From Chlorobi bacterium Chlorobi_1 (lineage in GTDB: Bacteria > Bacteroidota > Chlorobiia > Chlorobiales > Chlorobiaceae), in contig OMIK01000036.1 in assembly GCA_900299075.1 (NCBI GenBank), positions 1-44,318 of the forward strand: 44,318 nucleotides of DNA, written 5' to 3'. Below the pieces are notes generated by a model. It had not been told where the DNA came from and made no database searches. It saw only the letters and a program-made list of their open reading frames with translations. Both the position numbers and the translations under genes were made by a program. This document shows, piece by piece, positions 16,724 to 27,047 of this stretch (positions are counted from its first letter, which is position 1; the number at the start of each line of letters is the position of its first letter).

Positions 16724-18186
16724 ACCGGACGAGCTCATTGGCCGACATCACCAACCTCGAACCGCAACGGGTGTGGAAGCACTTCCACGCCCTCACGCGG
16801 ATACCCCGCCCCTCCGGCCATGAGGAGCAGGCAAGGGAGTTCCTCGCCGCGTTCGGCCGGGAGCTCGGGCTGGAGACCATCGCCGACGACGCCGGCAACA
16901 TCATCATCCGCAAGCCCGCCAGCCCGGGCATGGAGCACCGCAAAGGGGTGATCCTGCAGGCCCACCTCGACATGGTGCCGCAGAAGAACAGCGGCACGGA
17001 GCACGATTTCCTCCGCGACCCCATCAGGACCTGTGTCGACGGGGGCTGGGTCAGGGCCGAAGGCACCACGCTCGGCGCTGACAACGGCCTCGGCCTCGCC
17101 GCGGCCCTCGCGGTGCTCGAAGCCGACGACCTCCCGCACGGCCCGGTCGAGGCGCTCTTCACCGGGAACGAGGAGGCGGGCATGACCGGCGCGCGTGGCC
17201 TGCGTCCGGGGCTGCTGCGGGGAAGCATCCTCATGAACCTCGACTCCGAGGACGAGGGGGAGCTGTTCGTCGGCTGCGCCGGCGGCCTCGACGCCGTGGC
17301 GGGGTTCGAGGTGCCGGAACAACCGGTGCCGCCGGGCATGAGGGGCTTCAGGATCACGGTCTCGGGCCTGAGGGGAGGCCACAGCGGCATGGACATCGCC
17401 CTTGGCAGGGGCAATGCCAACAAGGTCATGAACCGCCTGCTGCACGACGCTTGCGAACGCCATGGACTGCGCATCGGCTCGATCGAGGGGGGCAGCCTGC
17501 GCAACGCCATCCCGAGGGAGTCCTTCGCCCATGTCGCCGTGTCCGCCGGGCATGCCGAAGGATGCATCGCCTCGTGCAAAGCCCTGGCGGCAGCCATCTC
17601 GAGCGAACTCTCGGCCACCGAGCCGGAGCTGCGCATCGAGGCCACGCCTGCAGGGCTTCCCGGATCCGTGATGGAGGAGGGGGCGTGCCGGCGCCTGCTG
17701 ATGGCCGTGCATGCCTGTCCGAACGGCGTCATGCGCATGAGCGACGCCATGGAGGGGCTCGTCGAGAGCTCGAACAACCTCGCCATCGTCAGGGCGGCCA
17801 ACGGTGCCGCAAGGGTCGAGTGCCTGCTCAGGAGTTCGGTGGATTCGGCCATGGAGGACCTCTCGGCGACGATCGGAAGCCTCTTCAGGCTCGCCGGAGC
17901 CTCGTTCCGCCTCGAAGGGGGCTACCCCGGCTGGAGGCCGGATCCCGCATCGCCCGTCCTGATGCTGATGAAAACGGTCTACCGGGAGAGGTTCGGCAGC
18001 GAACCGCAGGTCCGCGCGGTGCATGCCGGGCTGGAGTGCGGCATCATCGGGGGGAGCCATCCGGGGCTCGACATGATCTCGTTCGGCCCGACCATCCGCC
18101 ACCCCCACTCTCCCGACGAAAAGGCCGAGATCGCCTCGGTCGGCCGGTTCTGGGAGCTGCTTGCCGCCACACTGGCGGCGGTGTAG
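16708..18186 (+). CDS. pepD: Aminoacyl-histidine dipeptidase (M20 family, PepD)
   Basis: A 492-residue zinc peptidase of the usual PepD length. It has QAHLDMVPQ (metal His and Asp), [10 protein letters not shown] (bridging Asp), [14 protein letters not shown] (catalytic Glu and metal Glu), [10 protein letters not shown] (metal Asp), [11 protein letters not shown] (dimerisation domain) and [13 protein letters not shown] near the end (last metal His). It hydrolyses Xaa-His and other dipeptides in the cytosol. The ATG lies 16 bases inside the end of fbp with only a weak GAAGAG site, so translational coupling to fbp is likely; the pairing with a sugar phosphatase has no obvious metabolic logic. 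TTG 16738 is a possible later start. Confidence 0.92.
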   Translation: MRQTLNRTSSLADITNLEPQRVWKHFHALTRIPRPSGHEEQAREFLAAFGRELGLETIADDAGNIIIRKPASPGMEHRKGVILQAHLDMVPQKNSGTEHDFLRDPIRTCVDGGWVRAEGTTLGADNGLGLAAALAVLEADDLPHGPVEALFTGNEEAGMTGARGLRPGLLRGSILMNLDSEDEGELFVGCAGGLDAVAGFEVPEQPVPPGMRGFRITVSGLRGGHSGMDIALGRGNANKVMNRLLHDACERHGLRIGSIEGGSLRNAIPRESFAHVAVSAGHAEGCIASCKALAAAISSELSATEPELRIEATPAGLPGSVMEEGACRRLLMAVHACPNGVMRMSDAMEGLVESSNNLAIVRAANGAARVECLLRSSVDSAMEDLSATIGSLFRLAGASFRLEGGYPGWRPDPASPVLMLMKTVYRERFGSEPQVRAVHAGLECGIIGGSHPGLDMISFGPTIRHPHSPDEKAEIASVGRFWELLAATLAAV

Positions 18187-18190
18187 GAGG

Positions 18191-18293
18191 AAGGGACTCC
18201 AGGGACTGGAAGGACACAAGGGTCAAAGTGAAAGACCGATCTTCACGGCATCATCATCTGCAACCCTTATGTCCCTTTGCCCCATGCTGTCCC
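18191..18293. repeat. Degenerate AGGGACxxx intergenic repeat with inverted arms
   Basis: Tandem-like units AGGGACTCC / AGGGACTGG / AGGACACAAGGG occupy 18191-18222, and the reverse-complement type (CCCTTATGTCCC...CTGTCCC) occupies 18264-18293. GGACACAAGGG can pair with CCCTTATGTCC with one mismatch. It fills the gap between convergent pepD and the YmdB-type gene and may act as a terminator. A similar stretch, GGACTGAAGGGACAGCAGG, follows the UPF0104 gene at 13763-13781. Confidence 0.45.
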
Positions 18294-18294
18294 G

Positions 18295-19113
18295 TCACGC
18301 CCTTTCGCTTTTTTCAAACTCCGGATAAAATATCCGCTCTATCGCCAAGGTCTTGCCGGTTGCGGTGTCGAGCTTGAGCAGCACCGCCGAGAAGTGGACG
18401 TCGTCGGTGGCGCACTCGTACTTGTGGGGCGTCTGGTAGAGCATGCGGTCCACGGCGGACTTGACCTGCATGCCGATCACCGAATGGTAAGGGCCGGTCA
18501 TCCCCACGTCGGTCAGGTAGCCCGTGCCCTTGGGCATGATGCGCTCGTCGGCGGTCTGGACGTGGGTGTGGGTACCGACAACGGCCGACACCCTGCCGTC
18601 GAGGTACCAACCGAGGCCGAGCTTTTCGGCGGTCGCCTCGGCATGGAAATCGATCACGATCATCGGCGACTGCTCCTTCACCTGCTTGACGACCCAGTCG
18701 GCCGTGCGGAACGGGCAGTCGATCGGGTTCATGAAGGTCCGACCCTGCAGGTTCAGCACCGTGATGCTTCCCAACCCGTTCGGCAGCTTGTAGGTGCCGA
18801 ATCCGCGCCCGTAGGTCCCTTTGGGATAGTTCTGGGGGCGGAGCACCCGCTCGTGGGTCTTGAGGGTGTCGAAGAAGTTGAAGTTGTTCCAGATGTGGTT
18901 GCCGCCGGTCACGACGTCCACCCCCGCCTCGGTCAGGAGGTTCAGCGCCTCGAGGCTCATCCCCTTGCCGTTGTGGGCGTTCTCCCCGTTGCAGATGACG
19001 AAATCGACCTCGTACTTCGAGATGAACCCCTTGAGCATCCTGCTTACGATCTGGAGGCCGGGGTTCCCGACCACGTCGCCGATCAGGAGGATGTTTGCGG
19101 TTTTTGCACTCAT
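18295..19113 (-). CDS. YmdB-family metallophosphoesterase
   Basis: A 272-residue cytosolic protein from ATG 19113; the longer frame to 19206 adds 31 residues with no family likeness that would overlap the divergent gene. It matches the TIGR00282/YmdB family end to end: LLIGDVVGNPG (first metal Asp), CNGENAHNGKG, TGGNHIWNN, RGFGTYKL, IDFHAEATAEKLG, VVGTHTHVQTADER and DVGMTGPYHSVIG. Bacillus YmdB is a 2',3'- or 3',5'-cyclic-nucleotide phosphodiesterase affecting biofilm and RNA decay; the role in this lineage is untested. It is divergent from the L,D-transpeptidase-like gene and convergent with pepD. Confidence 0.9.
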   Translation of the reverse strand: MSAKTANILLIGDVVGNPGLQIVSRMLKGFISKYEVDFVICNGENAHNGKGMSLEALNLLTEAGVDVVTGGNHIWNNFNFFDTLKTHERVLRPQNYPKGTYGRGFGTYKLPNGLGSITVLNLQGRTFMNPIDCPFRTADWVVKQVKEQSPMIVIDFHAEATAEKLGLGWYLDGRVSAVVGTHTHVQTADERIMPKGTGYLTDVGMTGPYHSVIGMQVKSAVDRMLYQTPHKYECATDDVHFSAVLLKLDTATGKTLAIERIFYPEFEKSERA

Positions 19114-19205
19114 GGACGGCAGCTTGCTGGGTTGATGGAATGACTGCACTAAGGTAAGCAATGGCGGCAACAATGAAAACGCCGGAGAGGCGTTATATTC
19201 ATCCA

Positions 19206-19838
19206 ATGAAGCGCTCCATCCCGAAATACCTCGTGCTTGCGGCGCTCGCCGCGACGCTCCTGACCCTGGTGCCGGGCATGGCGATCCTCCTTCGTGATCC
19301 CGGGCAGGTTTCCGAGGAGGCCGTCACCGACGCGAAGGCCGAGCTGGTCCGCCACGCCCTTTCCCATCCCGATGAGGAGCTCCGCACGCTGGCGGTGGTG
19401 GACTACTCCAAGCCCTCCTGGATGAAGCGCATGGTGCTCCTCGACCTGCGAAACGGGAGCCGGCGCTACGTCAGGGTTGCGCATGGGAAAATGAGCGGCG
19501 GGCTCTTCGCCCGCAGCTTCTCGAACGTGCCGGAGTCCAACATGAGCAGCCTCGGCCTCTTCAGGGTTGGCCGCACCTACTCGGGCGACCACGGCCTCGC
19601 CCTGCGCCTCGACGGGCTCGACTCCCTGCGCAACGGCAACGCCGGCCCGCGCGACATCGTCCTGCACTCGGCCGGCTACGTCTCGATCCCCTACATCCTC
19701 TGGAACCTCGCCACCATCGAAGGCCCGCGCATCGGCCGGAGCAACGGCTGCTTCGTCGTCTCGAAGGATGACATCGCACCGGTCGCCGCCCTCCTCGGCC
19801 AAGGCGGATTCATCTACGCCTGGAGGGGACGTCCTTAA
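19206..19838 (+). CDS. Murein L,D-transpeptidase catalytic domain family protein
   Basis: A 210-residue exported or membrane-anchored protein: an N-terminal hydrophobic stretch (KYLVLAALAATLLTLVPGMAIL) is followed by a mature domain with DIVLHSAGYVS and RIGRSNGCFVVS. The latter match the His and the SxGC catalytic motif of the YkuD_2-type (PF13645) family. Such proteins are thought to cross-link or edit peptidoglycan through the Cys. Starts at 19161 (TAAGGT upstream) and 19173 are also in frame and would add 15 or 11 residues; I chose 19206 for the cleanest signal anchor, with modest certainty. The gene is divergent from the YmdB-type gene. Confidence 0.8.
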   Translation: MKRSIPKYLVLAALAATLLTLVPGMAILLRDPGQVSEEAVTDAKAELVRHALSHPDEELRTLAVVDYSKPSWMKRMVLLDLRNGSRRYVRVAHGKMSGGLFARSFSNVPESNMSSLGLFRVGRTYSGDHGLALRLDGLDSLRNGNAGPRDIVLHSAGYVSIPYILWNLATIEGPRIGRSNGCFVVSKDDIAPVAALLGQGGFIYAWRGRP

Positions 19839-19860
19839 CTTTGTCAAGTAAATCCTGCCT

Positions 19861-19884
19861 CATAAAGTCAGTTATGCTTTTTTT
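19861..19884 (+). terminator. Possible weak intrinsic terminator
   Basis: CATAA (19861-19865) pairs with TTATG (19872-19876) and is followed by seven T (19878-19884), 23 bases after the L,D-transpeptidase stop. The stem is only five bases, so the case rests on the T-run and position. Confidence 0.35.
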
Positions 19885-19928
19885 AATCGCAAGTTAACCA
19901 TTAGCGGCATGACGGTTTCAGTATCGTC

Positions 19929-20024
19929 ATGAAGCCAAAGGAGATGAAAACTCCGATGCCGATGGGCCCTGATAACGAGCTGTTGCGGGGTCCTGCAGCA
20001 GAATGGAGACGGAAGTTTACTTAA
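19929..20024 (+). CDS. Candidate small protein, 31 residues (doubtful)
   Basis: A short frame beginning MKPKEMKTPMPMGPDN and ending AEWRRKFT lies between a possible terminator (19861-19884) and the strong hairpin at 20045, so it could be its own small transcription unit. AAGGAG precedes the internal ATGs, but the spacing is poor (immediately before codon 6; 12 bases before codon 10). The text is Met/Pro-rich, then basic, and I recognise no family. It could equally be noncoding leader or a small RNA. Confidence 0.25.
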   Translation: MKPKEMKTPMPMGPDNELLRGPAAEWRRKFT

Positions 20025-20044
20025 GGAAATTATAGGATGTCCCC

Positions 20045-20081
20045 AAACAGAGAAGCCCGGCGGTGCCGGGCTTCTCTGTTT
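20045..20081. terminator. Strong bidirectional terminator
   Basis: AAACAGAGAAGCCCGGC (20045-20061) and its exact reverse complement (20065-20081) form a 17-base-pair perfect stem with a GGT loop. The A/T ends supply a short T-run on both strands. It stands 14 bases past the icd stop and downstream of the plus-strand unit, so it can serve convergent transcription. Confidence 0.8.
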
Positions 20082-20095
20082 GCTTCGCGGTCGCT

Positions 20096-22651
<2,556 letters not shown>

Positions 22652-23533
22652 TCACCTGGATGGGTAGAACTCGTCGAGGTCGACCCTCTTGGCAAGCTCC
22701 TCGTCATGGAGCACTTCGTAGGCGAGCTTGATCATCGGAATAGTCGCACCGACCGAGCTGTAGCCGCCGTCGTGGAACAGGTTCTGCATGGTCACCTTGC
22801 GGGTCAGGTCGCTCAGGATCGTCATGGTGTACTCGGCGCACTCCTCGGCGGTGGCGTTGCCGAGCGGCGACATCAGTTCGCCGTAGTCGTACATCTTCTC
22901 GAAGCCCGGGATACCGCTGCCAGCCTTGGTGTAGGTCGGGCTCTGCGAAATGGTGTTGATCCGGATGCCGCGCTTGGCGAGCCTGGGCCCGAAGCTGCGG
23001 GCGATCGACTCGAGGAGCGACTTGGCATCGCCCATGTCGGAGTAGGTCCAGTAGTTGCGCTGCGAGGCGATATAGGAGAGGGCGACGATGCTGCCCCCGT
23101 CCCTGATCTCATCGTTCTTGAGCGCATAGGCGACCAGGCGGTGGAACGAGATGCCGGAAACGTCGAGCGTCTTCATGAACCACTCGTAGTTCAGGTCTTC
23201 ATAAGGCACCTGCTTGCGGATGTTCTGGGACATGCCGATCGAGTGCACGATGAAATCGACCTGGCCCATCTTCTCCTTGAGCTCCTTGAAGCAGGCATCG
23301 ACATCCTCGTTCTTCGAAGCGTCGCAGATGAGCACCGGGGCGTTGCCGCAGGCGTCGGCGAGCTCCTGGAGGTTGCCGAAGCGGATGGCCGTGGCGATGT
23401 TCGAAATGGCGATCTGCGCCCCTTCGAGATAGGCGTTGAGGGCGATCTGCCAGCCGATGCTGCTCTCGTCGAGAGGGCCGAAAACAATTCCTTTCTTCCC
23501 TTTTAACAGGCCATAGTGCGATTTCTCGGACAT
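22652..23533 (-). CDS. fabI: Enoyl-[acyl-carrier-protein] reductase (FabI type)
   Basis: A 293-residue short-chain-dehydrogenase-like enzyme for the last reduction in fatty-acid elongation. The nucleotide loop FGPLDESSIGWQIA (18-31) replaces the usual GxxxxxSIAxGIA and is somewhat divergent. The FabI-specific active site is complete: Y154, Y164 and K171 in SYIASQRNYWTYSDMGDAK, with the same 10- and 7-residue spacing as the E. coli Tyr-Tyr-Lys set. HSIGMSQN and PIRT-like INTISQSPTYTKAGSGI follow. At about 30 residues longer than E. coli FabI, it has an extended C-terminus (LAKRVDLDEFYPSR). Single gene with its own terminator. A cofactor preference (NADH or NADPH) cannot be read. Confidence 0.9.
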   Translation of the reverse strand: MSEKSHYGLLKGKKGIVFGPLDESSIGWQIALNAYLEGAQIAISNIATAIRFGNLQELADACGNAPVLICDASKNEDVDACFKELKEKMGQVDFIVHSIGMSQNIRKQVPYEDLNYEWFMKTLDVSGISFHRLVAYALKNDEIRDGGSIVALSYIASQRNYWTYSDMGDAKSLLESIARSFGPRLAKRGIRINTISQSPTYTKAGSGIPGFEKMYDYGELMSPLGNATAEECAEYTMTILSDLTRKVTMQNLFHDGGYSSVGATIPMIKLAYEVLHDEELAKRVDLDEFYPSR

Positions 23534-23692
23534 GGTATAAGCTGGTTCTTTTCGGAGATAGGGGGTATTCCACCCTTTTGATGGTCACTCAAAGCTGTCA
23601 AGATACGAGTTTCCCGCGAATAGTTAAACAGTTCCCGGCAAAATTCCCCTCGACACCCGATCCATGCACGATCCGGGCCGCCTTGCCAGACG

Positions 23693-23723
23693 GCAAAACC
23701 CCGGGGATGCCACCGGGGTTTGC
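23693..23723 (-). terminator. Hairpin downstream of the ArsA-like gene
   Basis: GCAAACCCCGG and CCGGGGTTTTGC on the minus strand form an 11-base stem with one bulge, 43 bases after the ArsA-like stop and ahead of fabI. The stem itself carries the T-run. Confidence 0.5.
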
Positions 23724-23765
23724 AAGGCTGTCGCGAACCGGGGCGACCTCTGGAGAACAGGGGAC

Positions 23766-25067
23766 TCAGATCTTCAGGCGGCGCATCGAGCGCAGCTTGT
23801 CCAGCACATTCTTGTTGACGTTGAGCTCCATCTCCTCCGGCTCGACCGGGTTCTCCCTGAAGACCACCTTCAGGAGGTTGTCCTCGCGGATGAACTTGTC
23901 CATCTCGAGGCTGTAGAGGGCCCTCGGCAGGGTGATGATGCGCTGGGCGCGGTCGACGGTGACGATGATGTCGGTGCCCATGCGGTCCACCTTGACCTCC
24001 TCGGCGTCCTTCAGGAAGGGGACGCGGATGCAGAGGATCTCCCGGTGGTCCGAGGTCATCTGGTTCTTCTGGCTCTCGATCCAGAAGTTCTTGCCGGAGT
24101 AGAAGATCTTGTCGGGCGCCTGTTCGCCGAAGACCATCTGGCTGATTTCATGGAGGGCGTCGGGACCGATCGGCTCGGTGCGCTGGAGGTGGCAGCGGAA
24201 GACCGGGGTCGGGTAGAAGGAGTTGTCGATCTCCATCAGGTACTTGCTGTGCAGGTCGGACCAGAACTCGAAGTACTCGCCCACGGTGCGCGAGGTCGGC
24301 AGGATCTTGTTGATCACGATGCCGTCGATGTTGATGCCGTAGAGGTGCACGAAGGTGTAGGCGCGCTTGGTCTCGAGGATGGAGAGCTTCTCGGGGTTGA
24401 GCACGAGCCTGAAGGTGACCTCGGGGCTCAGGATGAACTTGTTGATGTCCTCCATCTGCTTGAGCAGCACGTTCACCTCGTTGAAGAAGTCGTCGTCCGG
24501 GATGGAGTTGCCGGAGAGCGGGCGCGCCAGCGAGGACATGCTCTTGTAGAGCTTGAAGAACTGCTTGCCCATGTTGCCGCCGATGATGATCTCGGGGTAG
24601 GCGAGCAGGCGCAGGGTGTTGCCGGTCGGGGAGGTGTCGAGCACGATCGCGTCCCACCTGCCGGACTGGGATTCGTCGAGGAGTCGCGAAAGGGCGAAGA
24701 TCTCGTCGAGACCGGGCTGGGTGGTGAGCTCGGAGGCCATGCCGCTGTCGATCCCCTGGTTCTTGTAGGACGACGAGACGAACTTCTGGAATCCCGACAT
24801 GTTCTTCTTCAGCTCGTAGATCGTGTCGACCTCGAGGCCGTAGAGGTTCCGCTCGATCTTCAGCGGCTCGTTGCGGCTGATCTGGACGTTGAACACGTCG
24901 GAGAGCGAGTGCGCCGGGTCGGAGGACATGATCAGCACCCGCTTTCCCTGGCGGGCGAGCGCGACGGCGGTCGAGGAGGAGACGGTGGTCTTGCCGGTCC
25001 CTCCCTTGCCCGAATAGATGATGATCCTCGGCCGGGACTGGTTTTCGGTTAAATCCCTCGACGTCAT
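23766..25067 (-). CDS. ArsA/GET3-family ATPase with C-terminal HSP20-like domain
   Basis: A 433-residue protein. The deviant Walker A YSGKGGTGKTT (18-28) is followed by MSSDPAHSLSD (switch I, about 47-57) and VLDTSPTGNTLRLL (switch II), the hallmarks of the ArsA/GET3 group. From about residue 335 a beta-rich module (ILCIRVPFLKDAEEVKV, TDIIVTVDRAQRIITLP) looks like the HSP20/alpha-crystallin fold found in a subset of these ATPases. GET3 relatives target tail-anchored proteins; ArsA powers arsenite export. No arsB or arsR is nearby and the arsenite Cys triad is not evident, so a chaperone or targeting role is more likely. The start has an AAGGAG site. It is last in a run with the MJ1255-type transferase and aat. 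Confidence 0.85.
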   Translation of the reverse strand: MTSRDLTENQSRPRIIIYSGKGGTGKTTVSSSTAVALARQGKRVLIMSSDPAHSLSDVFNVQISRNEPLKIERNLYGLEVDTIYELKKNMSGFQKFVSSSYKNQGIDSGMASELTTQPGLDEIFALSRLLDESQSGRWDAIVLDTSPTGNTLRLLAYPEIIIGGNMGKQFFKLYKSMSSLARPLSGNSIPDDDFFNEVNVLLKQMEDINKFILSPEVTFRLVLNPEKLSILETKRAYTFVHLYGINIDGIVINKILPTSRTVGEYFEFWSDLHSKYLMEIDNSFYPTPVFRCHLQRTEPIGPDALHEISQMVFGEQAPDKIFYSGKNFWIESQKNQMTSDHREILCIRVPFLKDAEEVKVDRMGTDIIVTVDRAQRIITLPRALYSLEMDKFIREDNLLKVVFRENPVEPEEMELNVNKNVLDKLRSMRRLKI

Positions 25068-25157
25068 GCGGTAGACTCCTTTTGTGCGGCGTTGATACGT
25101 GGCGGAGCGGGGCGCGCTTGCGCAGCCCGTGACCTTGAAGGTATGATTTTTTCCTTG

Positions 25158-25742
25158 TCAGATAAAATGAATCTTTTCGGCGAGGGCCTCCTCGAGGCGC
25201 AGCATGTAGGCCTCATGGTCGATCTCGACGGCGCCCAGCAGCTGCAGGTGCGGGTTCATGATCTGGGCGTCGAGCAGCCGGTAACCCTGATGGCGCAGGT
25301 GCCCGACCAGCCAGGCGAAGGCGGCCTTCGAAGCCTCCGGCCTCCTGGAGAACATCGATTCGCCGAAGAAGGCGCTTCCCATGGCCAGGCCATAGAGGCC
25401 GCCGGCGAGCTGGCCCTCGTGCCAGGATTCGACGCTGTGGGCGACCCCGAGGCGGTGCAGATTGAGGAACACCTCGATGATCTCCTCCGAGAGCCAGGTA
25501 TCCTCCTCGCCCTCCCTCGGCAGCGCGCAGCTCCGGATCACCTCCTCGAAGGAGGTATCGGCCGTTATCGTGAAACGCCCTTCGCGCAGGATGCGCCGGA
25601 GCGACCTCGATGGACGCCAGCCGTCGAGGGGCACGACCGCCCTGCGGTAGGGCTGGCACCAGCGGACCTCACCCTCGCGCGACTCGGCCATCGGAAAGAA
25701 GCCGTGCCGGTAGGCGCGGAGGAGATCCTCAACCCTGATCAT
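25158..25742 (-). CDS. aat: Leucyl/phenylalanyl-tRNA-protein transferase
   Basis: A 194-residue enzyme that adds Leu or Phe to proteins with N-terminal Arg or Lys, marking them for ClpAP/ClpS (N-degron pathway). Family text is strong: LLRAYRHGFFPMAE at the N-terminus, WCQPYRRAVVPL, SRSLRRILREGRF, DTWLSEEIIEVFLNLHRLG, AHSVESWHEGQLAGGLYG, FFGESMFSRRPEASK and a terminal LLDAQIMNPHLQLLGA. It is slightly shorter than the E. coli protein (234 residues), with the N-terminal extension lacking. Its ATG overlaps the stop of the glycosyltransferase gene (ATGA), so the two are likely co-translated. Confidence 0.95.
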   Translation of the reverse strand: MIRVEDLLRAYRHGFFPMAESREGEVRWCQPYRRAVVPLDGWRPSRSLRRILREGRFTITADTSFEEVIRSCALPREGEEDTWLSEEIIEVFLNLHRLGVAHSVESWHEGQLAGGLYGLAMGSAFFGESMFSRRPEASKAAFAWLVGHLRHQGYRLLDAQIMNPHLQLLGAVEIDHEAYMLRLEEALAEKIHFI

Positions 25743-26830
25743 GCAGATTCCGCATCAAGCGGTTCGAGCGCCGCCGGCTCGCCCACCCGCTCCACGACCG
25801 GATCCCTGTCCTGCCAGGCTGCATCCGTGAAGGCCCTGAGCTCGTCCCACCGGCCCGATCCGATCCATGCCGCGATGTAGTCGACCGTGCGTCGGTAGTT
25901 GCGCGGCGGGATGCCCGGCTGCGCCAGCCAGTGCCGCATGGCGTCCGGGTCGAGGCTGTGCATGGCCATGCCATAGCCAAGCTCCACCATCGCCAGGGCG
26001 TTGGACTCCTGCTCGATCTGCCCGTCGAGCGGGCGGAGCAGCAGCTTCTTGCCGAGGTGCAGCGCCTCCCCCGGCAGTTCGAAGCCGGCGTTGCACACCA
26101 CGCCGCAGCACTCCAGCAGGTCGTTCAGGAAGCCTTCGCGCGAATAGCTCCGGAAATGGTGGTTCTCGAAATCGAAGCTCTCCCTCACCTTGCCGTAGAT
26201 GAAGAACTCGAACTCCTTGAACGGCTGGAGGAGGTTGTCGACATCCTCTACCTCCTCGAAGGGGAGGTAGACCAGCACCTTTTTCGGCGAAACGGCCGGC
26301 ATCGAAGCCCGGTAGAGGCTTTCGGGAATGACCGGAGGGAAGATCGGCTGGTTGAAGTGGTGCCAGTGCAGGCCGGCGTTGTACTGGGCCGGGGCGAAAT
26401 TGAGCAGGGTATAGCGCTCGAACAGGTTGCCCCTGGCGACCGGGATATGGAAAGGGAAGGCGTACTGGTGGCCGAAACCCACGCTGGGGATCCCCTTCAT
26501 GCGCGCCGCCAGCGAGGTGACCGGTTCGAAATCGGTGACCACGAGGTCGACGCCTGCCGTATCGAGGCTGAGCACGTCGGCGGTGAGCGTGAGGAAATCG
26601 AGCCGGAACATGGTCTCGATGTAGTTCATCCTGCCCCGGTAGGTAACAAGGGTCAGCCCCTTGAGGACGCGATAGGGCTGGAAGATCTCGATCTCCTGGA
26701 GCTCTTCTTCCCTGCGGCCGCTGATGACGACCTGCACCTCGTGGCCGTCCTCCCTCAGTTTCCTGACCAGTTCCCTGCTCCGGCTGATGTGGCCGTTACC
26801 CGTTCCCTGGACACCGAAAAGGATCTTCAT
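25739..26830 (-). CDS. MJ1255/VC2487-type glycosyltransferase
   Basis: A 363-residue protein from ATG 26830; a longer frame from 26932 adds 34 residues without likeness. The N-terminus MKILFGVQGTGNGHISRSRE is the mark of the TIGR00661 family, GT28/MurG-like GT-B enzymes. Also seen are DLVVTDFEPVTSLAARMKGIPSVGFGHQYAF in the N-domain (each part short and typical), LVYLPFEEV, and a donor-site-like CNAGFELPGEALHLGKKLLL, matching the G-G-x-x-x-x-E region of MurG relatives. No signal or membrane span. The reaction is unknown; a nucleotide-sugar donor is expected. It lies upstream of and overlaps aat. Confidence 0.8.
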   Translation of the reverse strand: MKILFGVQGTGNGHISRSRELVRKLREDGHEVQVVISGRREEELQEIEIFQPYRVLKGLTLVTYRGRMNYIETMFRLDFLTLTADVLSLDTAGVDLVVTDFEPVTSLAARMKGIPSVGFGHQYAFPFHIPVARGNLFERYTLLNFAPAQYNAGLHWHHFNQPIFPPVIPESLYRASMPAVSPKKVLVYLPFEEVEDVDNLLQPFKEFEFFIYGKVRESFDFENHHFRSYSREGFLNDLLECCGVVCNAGFELPGEALHLGKKLLLRPLDGQIEQESNALAMVELGYGMAMHSLDPDAMRHWLAQPGIPPRNYRRTVDYIAAWIGSGRWDELRAFTDAAWQDRDPVVERVGEPAALEPLDAESA

Positions 26831-26963
26831 GCACTGCGCTGTTTGAAACCGTGGGCCATCGCCCCCCTGCCGATCACCCCGGCAAGGGGCTATTGTACCG
26901 TTAAAATACGAATTTGGCAGGCACCTTGACAAGGCGTCATCCTCCAGCCCACCCCATCCTCAT

Positions 26964-27030
26964 CGAAATCGCTATCGCTATCGGTATCGAACCCGATTTC
27001 GATGACGATTTCGATACCGATAGCGATGGA
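26964..27030. repeat. ATCGxTATCG intergenic repeat forming an 18-bp hairpin
   Basis: ATCGCTATCGGTATCGAA (26974-26991) and its perfect reverse complement (27010-27027) flank an 18-base spacer that is itself made of GATTTCGAT units. It lies between the helicase stop (27048) and the glycosyltransferase start. A shorter relative stands at 33998-34035. The frame across it reads as alternating I/A/G and D/S/F residues, a low-complexity effect of the repeat, not a gene. Confidence 0.7.
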
Positions 27031-27047
27031 AATGAAGGAAAACGGGA

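Noticed and set aside
22652-23533. Plain short-chain dehydrogenase annotation for fabI
   Set aside because: The Tyr154-Tyr164-Lys171 spacing is specific to enoyl-ACP reductases.
23766-25067. Arsenite efflux function for the ArsA-like gene
   Set aside because: No arsB, arsR or arsD is near and the HSP20-like tail fits the GET3-like group better.
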